Shown piece after piece: positions 32,707-42,256 of a DNA stretch of 64,000 bases (its first letter is position 1; every line of letters starts with the position of its first letter). The DNA is from Cylindrotheca closterium (lineage: Eukaryota; Bacillariophyta; Bacillariophyceae; Bacillariales; Bacillariaceae), in assembly GCA_933822405.4 (NCBI GenBank), contig CAKOGP040000191.1:22140-86139 (forward strand), in the 5' to 3' direction. Under the pieces are notes generated by a model, which saw only the letters and a program-made list of their open reading frames with translations, made no database searches and was not told the DNA's origin. A program made the position numbers and the translations under genes.

Positions 32707-34395
32707 CTATGTAATGACCTTGTCACTATCACCTCCAATTGGGATATCTTCCATATCACCCTCTTCAAGAGATTCAATTGTTTTCGCCCGTGTGTTCTTC
32801 GTGCGTCTCATGCGAAGGAATACCAAACCCATTATCGAAAGGAGCACCAGTCCTCCTGCCGAACCGCCAATGACCATCCAGAAAGCCGTGTCGTCCCGCA
32901 GTCCGCATGGGAAAGCATCATACTTGTAATCATTGATGCTCTTCTCCCAGATACCTCCAATCTCGTAACACTTAATATTCAAACATTCGTATGTCCCCTC
33001 GAATGCTTGTTTGACAGCAGTGTAGTCCACGTTGGCGGTATTCTTCGATTTCAAGTTTTGATAAATGATTTCTGCATTCTTTGGGTTACAGTCATGGACG
33101 AATGGGAGAGTGGCCAAGGCGTAGAGCGTAGCTTCTGCACCGTGCTTCTCGTAGAACTTATCTTCGTGTGCAATGATATGAGAGTATCGAAGATTTCCTT
33201 GAATCAAAGGGATGAGCATCATTGTGACGATGCGCTCTTTGTTCTTTCTGGCTAGCTTGCATTTTCCATTTACAATGTTAAGTTGCCCTTCATTGAAATG
33301 TTTGAATGCTTCAATGTTTACATATGGTTCTTCATCTCGTTGGTCGGCATTTGGTCCGCAAGTCATAAATTCGTCGCATCGCAACATTGCTTGATGCCAA
33401 ATCAAGTTGCCATCTCTGTTTGGAATAAGACTTCGCGACCCCGTGTAAAACGCAACCGCTTCATCCCAGTAATGAACGCCCTCATCTAATTTGGACTCCT
33501 CGCACTCGGCAAGGGCATGCTCCATCTGTCGGATAGTCCACATCCAAATGTTCAAATATGACATACCCTTGTGTAGAAATTCTGTAAGAGCGTATTCTGT
33601 GTAGTACCCGAAGTCCATATTTCCATGCTTCAAGTAGGTTTGCTCCCCACGAAAGGCGTGTGTGAGAATTCGGTCCGCATAGTTGAATTCTCCAAAGTAG
33701 TTGTAGAACATTTGATACTCGGGGAATGGGCAGTTGTCGCATTTCCACATTTTCTCCTCTGCGTCAATACTCATGTGTGCAATAGTACGCTCATTGACGT
33801 TGTGCTTGTAAATGTCATAATCATAGGGTAGAACAGCGCCATTCACTGTCAAGTTTCCAGTGGAATTGAAGCATCCACCGACATTTGGAGCAGGGTTTCC
33901 GCCAACCTGGCAGTTAACATAATTTGCTTGAACTTCACTGATATCGTATTGAATCATCAATTCTCTTTCATCAACCTTTGCTTCCTTGAATAGCGTTCCA
34001 GAGACTGGGAATCCACTAGTGTCAACTCCTTTTACTGTAGTTTTAGCAGGGAGATCATCTTCTAGAGGCGAATTGAGCAAAATTTTGGCAACTGGTTTAC
34101 TGAATGCACCTTCGCGGTAGATTTTTTCTGCGTTGGTCCATCCACGTTGTGTCTCCTTCTTCAATTCAAGATGAATCACGTGGAGGTCTTGATCGATTGC
34201 CGCCTGAGATTGCAAAATAAGGGTTGAGCTCATCTTGTCTAAAGATCTACGGGTTGAATCAGAAGCCGTTTTCATTTCCTTTCAACTTACAGAGTCTGTT
34301 ACCAACGACATCGGTGTGTATGAATGAATGCTCTCATATCCACCGCAAAAGCTCAGGAGGTGGAAAATTGACAAAGCTGATGCCAAGATCTTCAT
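32707..34395 (-). CDS. FEA1/phytotransferrin-like membrane protein (gene B), two exons
   Basis: Exons 34395-34291 and 34203-32707 (87-bp intron) join in phase to 533 residues. Signal peptide MKILASALSIFHLLSFCGG, then the FEA1-type domain: WTNAEKIYREGAFSKPVAKI, CQVGGNPAPNVGGCF, YNYFGEFNYADRILTHAF, GNMDFGYY, YLNIWMWTIRQMEHALAEC, VHYWDEAVAFYTGS, CDEFMTCG, LIPLIQGNLRYSH and ATLPFVHDC. A membrane span (about 488-512) is followed by a short basic then acidic tail, so the topology is surface domain, one span, cytosolic tail. It is closest to gene A by eye and shares the exon 1/exon 2 boundary, but lacks the other two introns. Likely role: surface iron binding or uptake; untested. Confidence 0.78.
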
Positions 34396-34756
34396 GATTG
34401 TTGATGGATGTGGTGTGGTGATTAAATTGTAATGCACCTTTGCTGAAGAAGCTCGAGGTTGTCGGAAGCCTGATTTTATTGTGCCAGACAATCGTGCCTC
34501 CTAAATAAGCTGTTTTGCTCGTGTTTCATAACGAAAATAGATATGTGAAGAATCCGGCCCGCCACGATATTTATGTGGAATCTTAGTCGAAGCACTAGAA
34601 TGACACGTGCAGATGTCATTCCCACCGATGTAAAATTAGCGACCAACGACCAAGATTCAACAAACGGAAGACAAAGTGTGCAAGATGAGAATTTTGGCAA
34701 GCAGTGACTAGATATCGAGCGTTACATGATCCCACCACAATGATGAAATAAGCAAT
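34396..34756. other. Upstream region of FEA gene B, 361 bp
   Basis: Lies between the gene B start and the stop of the RavA-ViaA gene on the same strand. Contains the putative gene B promoter. A 74-codon frame at 34476-34700 is not supported. Confidence 0.45.
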
Positions 34757-37700
34757 CTACTTTTGAGCCTTCTTCTTTGCTCGCTTCCAACTTCGAAATG
34801 TCTCGAGGTCGTACTTAGCCTTGGCCTCCCTCATGTCCAAGTCCAATTCTTCTTTGGTGAACTGAATCCGTTGAGCAGCTTCTTCATCCCATAGCTCCTC
34901 AATCACGGAAAGGCGGTGTTCTGGAGAGATGTCGTTCGGTTCATTGGTTATCGATAGTTGAAGAGATACTGCATCGATCAACACTTTTTCCACTTGAACG
35001 GATAGTGCTTCCGCCCTAGGCAACATGAGTTGTTTTGCGCTCATGAGCTCTTCCGGATCAATCCAAAGAAACGAGGATGAGTCTTGAAGCAATTGAATAT
35101 GCCGCAGCAGATCTTTGTGGTGCCACTGTAACAAAGCAACGATCTTCTCGATCTCTTTTCGAAGGTCTTCAATGACTGTCAAATCAGCTTCCCGAGCTCC
35201 ATAGTCACCTGAGATATCCCCAGATGTCTTTCGTATCGAAGTTTGTATTTCTTTGCGAAGATTCTCAAGCAAGTAACGAAACTGCTGCATATCAGTACCA
35301 GGGGTCAAATTTTCCAGCAACCATTCCGTCACGCTCTTTTTCTCTTCTGGAAGTTGCCACATGCAATGTTGGAGCAAAAGACAATCCACCGTGTCAACGT
35401 TTTGGCGTCCATGTGACGCTGCACTGAGTCTAAGGAGTTGTGCAGCCTTCAGTAGCCTTCTATCACTGATCTGAACTGATAGTTCGTCCCTCAAATATGT
35501 TCTCAGACCCACAATGACACGGCAAACATGATCTTCCATCGCCACTAAATTTGCAGCAGTTGATAGCTTGTCTGTGATTTCTTGCAGGTCATTTGAAATC
35601 AAAACATCGCAAGAGGACTGGTCATTGGAATCACAAGGCGCTGTACCAGCTGGGTTTCGCAATGAAAGCAATGTCATCACGCCTTCGTCTGATACGGGTG
35701 TCACTTCCTTCCGGATGAGAAATCGATCATACAAAGCAACAAGCTCGTCGCTTTCGGGCAATTCATTAGATGCGCCAACAACACACCGTATAGGGCAATC
35801 TTCTTGGCCGCCAGCATTGTCAAATTTTCGTTCATTTAGAATGGTCAATAGAGTGTTGAGGATGGCGCTATTGGCCTTGAAAATCTCGTCCAAAAATGCA
35901 ACTGTAGCAGTCGGAAGAAATCCAGCTGTACATCGACGGTACTCGTCGTTCTCTAGTGCTTGCAAAGACAAAGGACCAAACAATTCATCCGGCGTGGTGA
36001 ATCGAGTCAGCAGTCGCTGAAAGAATCTTCCATTACAGAGTCGAGCCAGGCGACGACCAAGGACACTCTTCCCCGTTCCAGGGACTCCAAGAAGTAATAT
36101 GTGCTCGTCTGCAAGCATAGATAGAACCACTAGGCGACTTTCATCCTGTCTTTCGACTAAACCCTCGCCTATCATGTCGATTGCGGCTTGAAGCTTAGGT
36201 TGATATCTCCAGCATGATTGCTCGTCATTTCTCTCTGCTACCAGTTGCTCTTCATTCCATCGCTTTGAATTCACAAATGATTTAGCCTGGTCATTGAGGA
36301 TCTGAACAGCTTTGTTCACTTCATCCAAATAGGCCTGCCCTGAATCTAGAGATGCGTTTGGGCTTTTTGTCGACAACACTTCAGTTTCTTTGTCGTCCCA
36401 TCCATTGACGTAGTCTTCATCGTCATCATCAAACTCTCCCTTTCGCTTTTTTGTCCTCCGTCCTCCGTCGTCGTCATACGATGGCCTCTTTGCTGCAATT
36501 GCTCCTCCTCTTCTCTGTGTTCTCCTCGAATTGAAGAAGTTCCTCGTTCTTCCTGATCGCCCTATACTCGACGAATGAAAGGGAGTAGAATAGAGTTCAA
36601 CATCACGTGGATGAGAGCCTCCGAGTAGTCCCATCGATTCGTATTCAAACAAAAAGTCATAAGTCTCTGAGCAAATCTTTGAAAGTGGTATGCTCTCTTG
36701 TTTGCCAACGAGTAGGCCATGAACTTGAACCCCTCTCCGTACTGTAAGGCTTTCAAGCTGAGTCATAAGCTCTAAGGGGATGGGAGGATCTGGGATCTCA
36801 CCATCTGAAATGAGCACAATGTCAGCATCTGCCATTTCATCGTTGTCAAGGGTTTTCATGACGTGTTTTAAAGCGCCAGTAACGTCGGTCCCTCCTCCAA
36901 AGCTATGTGATAAAAACTCCAATAAACGATGGATTCCCGTAGGATCAGCGGTTATTTCTCCTGATTCCATGACATCCCGCTCGTTGGAAAAGGCGACAAC
37001 TTGGCACCTCCGTCCCTGCTTGTGCGCTTGTGATACGCAAGCCAAGACAACTGCTTTTGAAAGAATTTCTCTTCTTCCCTCCATGGAATACGATGTATCC
37101 AAACACAGAGTTATTGGTCCTCCAGGTGCACTAGGCAATCGCTTGGTATAGATTGGCCTTGTTTGCGGAATGCTTGGAATGTCAGCCCAGCCAGACATTT
37201 GGTAACTCAACAATTTTGACTGAACCTTCTTGGCCAAGAACAGCCGTCTCAAGACTGGATGTGACCCTCGAAGTAGCATCGCTTCAGAAGGCAGCATCTC
37301 CGAAAAGCTATCAGAATACGTTAATCCGTTCATAAAATCTTTCTCTATAGGATCAAATTGTGCCCCCATCGAACCGTCCGCCTTTGGCTTCCTTGGAGAA
37401 AAAAGTTGCATCTTGTCGCTGTTTTCAACCGTTGGTCTTCTTCCAATCACTTTCAAGAAATCCAAAAGCTCAGGCATGTTCGAGATCTCAGCTTGCAACT
37501 GCTGTACCACTTGCCATCCAGTATTCTGCCAGATACCGTCTTGTAATCCAAAACTGTTCGCTGAGCCTAAATCCGAGGTTGTACTGACACTAAGAAGGCC
37601 GTGATCGAAGCCAAAAAGTTGGTCCAAGATACTAACTCCACCAATAACACCACTCCATTCATCGGAAAGCAGATTCGAAATTTCCTCTGCGATTTCATCC

Positions 37701-38248
37701 AAATCGACTCTAGCATCTTCAAAAGAAAAAGTGTCAATTGCATTCTCTTCCTCGGTGTTGTCACTCTGGTAGCCGTCGCTGCTTTCTGACATCTCCTCGC
37801 TTGTGTCTTCTTCGACGCGATTTAGACTGTGAGTCGTTTCCATGTATTGGATTGTGATTCGAATCAAAGAGATGAGGATGGAAGTAATCGTTTCAGGATG
37901 TCGCAACGCAAATCGAGGAAGTTCCAGGTCCAACAATTTCTGACAAACTGCCGAGTAGAGTGGCTCCGCAGGCCACGGCTCGTTGATTATTGAGAAGTCA
38001 TAATCTGTGGGTGCCCGACCTTTTGCCAAGGCATGACGCCATATCTGTACCCCATTCGAGGCCGTAGTTAACCCACCAACGTGAATCGAAGCGGTGGAAG
38101 ATGCTAGCAATGATTGCGTCAGGAGCTGGTCGATTCCAGAAGATGCTTGTTGGACTGGAGCTCCATTCACTGGATTGGGAGACGAGAATGCTTCAACTAG
38201 GACACAATATCCTATTGTAGAAAGGACAAGGATGAAATTGGATATCAT
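34757..38248 (-). CDS. ViaA-RavA fusion: VWA domain joined to MoxR AAA+ ATPase, plastid-type signal
   Basis: The first in-frame ATG at 38248 gives 1163 residues in a single exon. The N-terminus MISNFILVLSTIGYCVLVEAF is a signal peptide with A20|F21, then SSPNP, matching the diatom plastid motif. Residues about 60-370 are helical, with an acidic patch, resembling the ViaA N-domain. A VWA domain starts with an intact MIDAS, LDTSYSM at about residue 384, with FGGGTDVTGAL and LISDGEI further on. After an acidic/KKRK linker comes a RavA-subfamily MoxR ATPase: Walker A GVPGTGKS (about 721-728), TRFTTPDELFGPLSLQAL, Walker B AFLDEI (about 786), sensor 1 GASNELPES and Arg finger YDRFLIR. In E. coli, RavA and ViaA are separate proteins from one operon, in opposite order, linked to Fe-S respiratory enzymes. 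The substrate here is unknown. Confidence 0.85.
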   Translation of the reverse strand: MISNFILVLSTIGYCVLVEAFSSPNPVNGAPVQQASSGIDQLLTQSLLASSTASIHVGGLTTASNGVQIWRHALAKGRAPTDYDFSIINEPWPAEPLYSAVCQKLLDLELPRFALRHPETITSILISLIRITIQYMETTHSLNRVEEDTSEEMSESSDGYQSDNTEEENAIDTFSFEDARVDLDEIAEEISNLLSDEWSGVIGGVSILDQLFGFDHGLLSVSTTSDLGSANSFGLQDGIWQNTGWQVVQQLQAEISNMPELLDFLKVIGRRPTVENSDKMQLFSPRKPKADGSMGAQFDPIEKDFMNGLTYSDSFSEMLPSEAMLLRGSHPVLRRLFLAKKVQSKLLSYQMSGWADIPSIPQTRPIYTKRLPSAPGGPITLCLDTSYSMEGRREILSKAVVLACVSQAHKQGRRCQVVAFSNERDVMESGEITADPTGIHRLLEFLSHSFGGGTDVTGALKHVMKTLDNDEMADADIVLISDGEIPDPPIPLELMTQLESLTVRRGVQVHGLLVGKQESIPLSKICSETYDFLFEYESMGLLGGSHPRDVELYSTPFHSSSIGRSGRTRNFFNSRRTQRRGGAIAAKRPSYDDDGGRRTKKRKGEFDDDDEDYVNGWDDKETEVLSTKSPNASLDSGQAYLDEVNKAVQILNDQAKSFVNSKRWNEEQLVAERNDEQSCWRYQPKLQAAIDMIGEGLVERQDESRLVVLSMLADEHILLLGVPGTGKSVLGRRLARLCNGRFFQRLLTRFTTPDELFGPLSLQALENDEYRRCTAGFLPTATVAFLDEIFKANSAILNTLLTILNERKFDNAGGQEDCPIRCVVGASNELPESDELVALYDRFLIRKEVTPVSDEGVMTLLSLRNPAGTAPCDSNDQSSCDVLISNDLQEITDKLSTAANLVAMEDHVCRVIVGLRTYLRDELSVQISDRRLLKAAQLLRLSAASHGRQNVDTVDCLLLQHCMWQLPEEKKSVTEWLLENLTPGTDMQQFRYLLENLRKEIQTSIRKTSGDISGDYGAREADLTVIEDLRKEIEKIVALLQWHHKDLLRHIQLLQDSSSFLWIDPEELMSAKQLMLPRAEALSVQVEKVLIDAVSLQLSITNEPNDISPEHRLSVIEELWDEEAAQRIQFTKEELDLDMREAKAKYDLETFRSWKRAKKKAQK

Positions 38249-38533
38249 CTCGTCACCGCCATGGGTGACTTTGTGTCTCTTGTTGCCTGGTTGGATGGTT
38301 GATGGATATTTTGACTTCGAACTTCTTCTTTTTATGAGGATGACATCAGACTTAGTCAATCATCCCCTGATATGGTACGCATAACCCCCTACCCCCAAAA
38401 TGGAAAGACCGTTTTTTGTTGTGCCGTTTGCCTGATGGAGAGCGTGCCGTGCCTGCCGTTGTCAACCTCACCACAAAATCCGCTTTCAAAATACAACTCC
38501 TAGCCGCAATCATCGATATCTGCCGAATACACC
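38249..38533. promoter_or_regulatory. Divergent promoter region shared by ViaA-RavA fusion and FEA gene C
   Basis: 285 bp between the two start codons, so both promoters must lie here or in the genes. Contains CCCCTACCCCC near 38387. No specific binding site can be named. Confidence 0.5.
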
Positions 38534-40305
38534 ATGAAGGCAACTTTGCAATTCACGATTATCGCCTTTCTGGTGCCATATGTATCTTCAGCTGAATTTT
38601 TTGTGGGCTACGAGGCCCAAACAAGAGTTACAGACCATGCTGCGATAGACATTGATCAACAGAAGATCGACTTGATGTTGGCACTTGGTCGTCTCGAGAA
38701 CGTCAAGAAAATTTACGAGCAAGGTGGAAACTCCCAAAGTATTGCTAGAGTCAATATTATTGACTCGAATATAGATGTAAATACTGTAGCCATTCCTTCA
38801 GGAACTGAGGTGGTTGGAAAGAGTGTCTTGGGTAACCAAGTCTATGGAACTCTTCTCCTTGGCTTGGGTCCCAACGATGACGAAGCTTTGATTCAATATC
38901 CTCCCAAGACGATGGAATCTAATCGCAACTGTCAAGTTGGAGGTCTAGTTTCGATGGATTTGGAAATGACAGATGGCTGTTTTGCTGATTCTGGAGAACT
39001 TAGGGTGTTGGATTCCGACATACATTTCGAATATTCATACAATAGTCAATTTGACAATTTCAATGGACGCACAATCCAAAGGTTCAGTTTGTTTGCCGAA
39101 GAGGAAATGGCGGCATGCGGGAAGAACTGTCCGTACAATGATTTTGCCAAATTCGTCAACTACTATGGTGAATATGATTACGCGGACAAGTGGATCCAAG
39201 CTGCTTTCTTTGAGAAAAGCACTTCCTTTGATCGCGGAAATATTGATTTTTCGGAAGTTGGAAAGAAAGCCCTGGAGCGTAAGTGAATCAATAATGGTTC
39301 TTCGACGGTAATAGGTCGAAACAGATTCTTATCATATTCGTTTCTTCTCTTTCAGCTGCCGTGCAAATCGCCACAAAATTCATGAACATTTGGATGTATA
39401 CCATTCGGATGATGGAAAGTGCCCTAGATACTTGTGAAGTACCTTGCAATGATGATGGATGTAAATATGATGCGGTTCATAATTGGGACCAGGCCGTCGC
39501 ATTTCACGCCGGTAGTCTCCAAGATGAGGGAATCCTCTTGTACGCATTCGCAGATGTCATGTGCCGGACATTTCGTTCTTGTGGCATTGATGGTTCCATG
39601 CGTGTTGGGACCTCCTTCGCAAACAACAAGGCTATCCATCATTTCAAACTAGGTCAATCGTACATTCTCCAAAAAGATTGCAAGAATGCAAGAATATCCA
39701 AAGAGGAGATTGTCAAAGCCATGACGATTCCACTTATCCAGGCAACTCTATTCACTGCATATGCTGAAGGAAGAGACAGCGGTAAATTGAGCAGCGGAGA
39801 TCAGGCAACCAAGAAAGTCCGCGCTGCTTCTTTCGCTGCATCTGTTCTTCCGATCGTTCATCATTGTAGTGAAGGTGATGCGAGCATCATTTACGAAAAT
39901 CTTGGTATCGAGAATGGTGATGATGTTCACAAGGAGATTGACTTTCCTGCTGTCAAGGAAGCCTTTGAAAGAAACTACCAGTGCATGGGGGTCACTTGCA
40001 AAGGAGTTGGCGGTATCTGGGAGGATGGAGCGTACGCAAAACATGCAGCTCCCTGCCAATATGAACCTGTAGATGAAACTGCACGATCAGGAATCTTGTT
40101 TGGGCACTTCTTGGCGATACTTTTGATGCCTCTTGCCATTCTAGGTTCGGTGGTGGCAATGCGCGCTAGCAGAAAAAGGCGCACGCTAAAGGCAGCAGAG
40201 GAGAACAGACAAACAGTTACTGGTATTCTAGATGACATTGGATTGGAGGATGTCCAATTGGATGGTGAACAGCAGGATACTCCTTCATTGCCATCTATCG
40301 CTTAA
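38534..40305 (+). CDS. FEA1/phytotransferrin-like membrane protein (gene C), two exons
   Basis: Exons 38534-39278 and 39356-40305 (77-bp intron) join in phase to 564 residues. Signal peptide MKATLQFTIIAFLVPYVSSA, then a diverged FEA1-type domain: VKKIYEQGGNSQSIARV, VNYYGEYDYADKWI, RGNIDF, KFMNIWMYTIRMMESALDTC, VHNWDQAVAFHAGS, CRTFRSCG, MTIPLIQATLFTAY and SVLPIVHHC. A membrane span (about 510-530) precedes a basic then acidic cytosolic tail. Its intron falls at the same site and phase as intron 3 of gene A, just before the NIWMYTIR helix, which ties the two genes together. It is the most diverged of the three paralogues. Role by family: surface Fe(III) binding or uptake. Confidence 0.75.
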
Positions 40306-40593
40306 AAAACAGTTTGATCCTTGGAGAAGAGGGACATGTAGATTGTACCATTAGACATGAAGTTTATCAATAATAAATAACTTTTCTATTTTCATTGCCA
40401 TATTGTCTGCAAAGGATAGTCCCCGTAAGCAGTTTTCATTTTTTAATCATTTTACCATTGTCCATTGTGACCGTAGTGCGTCCTTTCACCGGTCGCATTT
40501 TTTTTAAAAATCATTGCACGCGGATCGTGTTCAACTTTTTTCAAACACACATCGTCAAGACGAAAGACAAAGTCAAAGAAGAAAGAAGCAAAG

Positions 40594-42252
40594 ATGGACG
40601 ACCAGAATATATTCAGGGATCGACTACCACTGCACACAACTCACCAACGAGTCGTGAATCGCAGCAGAGATAACTCACCGACACCTTCGAAAAGGGATGA
40701 TGCAACTTCACCGTGTCGACGAGTGATTGGTAGTGACGCCACAGCCTACCACACACAATCACAACAGTTCTTGCTGGCACTCAATATTGCAGGGATGGCT
40801 TCCTTTCTGCTGATCACAGTCTTTGATTTGTTTCATGTCGACGTCTTTCTACGAGCCTACCGGCTGCCGCTGGAGACCTTTTCCACGGGGAACCTGATAT
40901 TTTCCTTGATCAATACCACCACTGTGTTTTTGGGTGCCTGGTTGTTGGACTCGTTGGCAAGCCGAGGAAGACGGAGTGATTTGATTGGTGTGTCAGGAAT
41001 CTTGTTTGCCTTGGCCTTTTTGGCTCCATTTTTTCGTTGGAAGGAGCCCTTGACTCGGTTTTGGGATGGAGCCCATTTTGTCTTATCCATTTCACTCTAC
41101 GACACGATATCTGGGTTCAACAAAGTGTTGCTCGGATCCTTGGTGACGGACAATCATCTCATGACAGACAAGGAGCGGATATGGTTCATGGCTTCGAGCC
41201 AGGTTGCCAATTTGACGGTGGGATTGTTTGTCGCTCGCATTGGATTGGAAGTATTCGACGAGGAAAATATGCATCGCTTTCAGAGATTCTTAAAGTTCTT
41301 GGCGAGCGTCTCAGCATTAATGTTCTGCACCTCGCAAGTCTTGGCCAAGCATGCCATTCGTTCCGAGCGCAAAAAAGCCGAACGCAGAAAAGAAAAGGAT
41401 GAAGATGATACCACCACGGAACCTGTCCTAATGTTTTCGGGTCCGTTTTCCGGTCCAAGACCGAAGCAACTCAAGCTGAGGCAAGCTATCACAGATCTTT
41501 GGAATCACAAGAACTTTTGGTCCTGGATCAAGATGGAACTACTTTTGGAAAGTCAGGTGGGCTTTGTCAATGCCTTCTTAAAGACCTTTATAGATCGGCT
41601 AGTATTTGACGCTGGAATGTCCAGAGACTATTGCGATTGGATTTTGTCCGCCATTCCACCTGCTGGACTCATCTGTGGTGTCTTGACCTACATTCCAATC
41701 CGAACCTTTGGTTACCATAGGGTCTATCCAATTCTGTTTGCTGCAAATATTGGACTATGTTGTGGCATGCTCCTGCTAGCAGATCATCAATCGACAGACC
41801 ATATCATTTTCTTCCTGTTGGTATATCCAACAATCACTGGTGCTGTGCAGTCGGCTGGTTTCCATTTAGTCATGTCGGATATGGTCCTCGAAATGAAGAG
41901 AGTCCATGCATCAGAACAACGGTTCGATCAACCCTCTTTGGCTGGTCTCTTCATGGGTGTCAATGCTCTCTTTTGCAAACCGGCCGCCTACATGTTACCA
42001 ATCATTGCTGCGTCCAGTTTGGGTGATTCCGAAATTTCCTTGGAAGAATCCGAGCATGGATCCGATCATGTGCGAGAGATTCTCTTTCGATTGCTGATAT
42101 GGCCACCCTTGATGTTTTCGATTTTGCAATGGATCGCTTGGAGATCCTTTACTTTGAATCCCGCAAAGACGAAACAAATCAGAGATGAATTGATTCGCAC
42201 TGTGAGCGATCGAACCAAACTGGGTATCAACGCATCATCGTCATCGCGCTAG
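40594..42252 (+). CDS. MFS-type multi-span transporter, MFSD13A/TMEM180-like
   Basis: Single exon, 552 residues, with about eleven to twelve hydrophobic segments in two halves separated by a charged loop (RSERKKAERRKEKDEDD). Features: GAWLLDSLASRGRRSD after the second span, as in the MFS loop 2-3 G-x-x-x-D motif, then FNKVLLGSLVTD, and the second half opening with LWNHKNFWSWIKMELLL, similar to the HRNFW segment of TMEM180. The 65-residue N-terminus is polar and cytosolic. Substrate is unknown; GPH-type sugar/cation symporters are distant relatives. Start ATG at 40594 is the first in frame. Confidence 0.65.
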   Translation: MDDQNIFRDRLPLHTTHQRVVNRSRDNSPTPSKRDDATSPCRRVIGSDATAYHTQSQQFLLALNIAGMASFLLITVFDLFHVDVFLRAYRLPLETFSTGNLIFSLINTTTVFLGAWLLDSLASRGRRSDLIGVSGILFALAFLAPFFRWKEPLTRFWDGAHFVLSISLYDTISGFNKVLLGSLVTDNHLMTDKERIWFMASSQVANLTVGLFVARIGLEVFDEENMHRFQRFLKFLASVSALMFCTSQVLAKHAIRSERKKAERRKEKDEDDTTTEPVLMFSGPFSGPRPKQLKLRQAITDLWNHKNFWSWIKMELLLESQVGFVNAFLKTFIDRLVFDAGMSRDYCDWILSAIPPAGLICGVLTYIPIRTFGYHRVYPILFAANIGLCCGMLLLADHQSTDHIIFFLLVYPTITGAVQSAGFHLVMSDMVLEMKRVHASEQRFDQPSLAGLFMGVNALFCKPAAYMLPIIAASSLGDSEISLEESEHGSDHVREILFRLLIWPPLMFSILQWIAWRSFTLNPAKTKQIRDELIRTVSDRTKLGINASSSSR

Positions 42253-42256
42253 CTAC

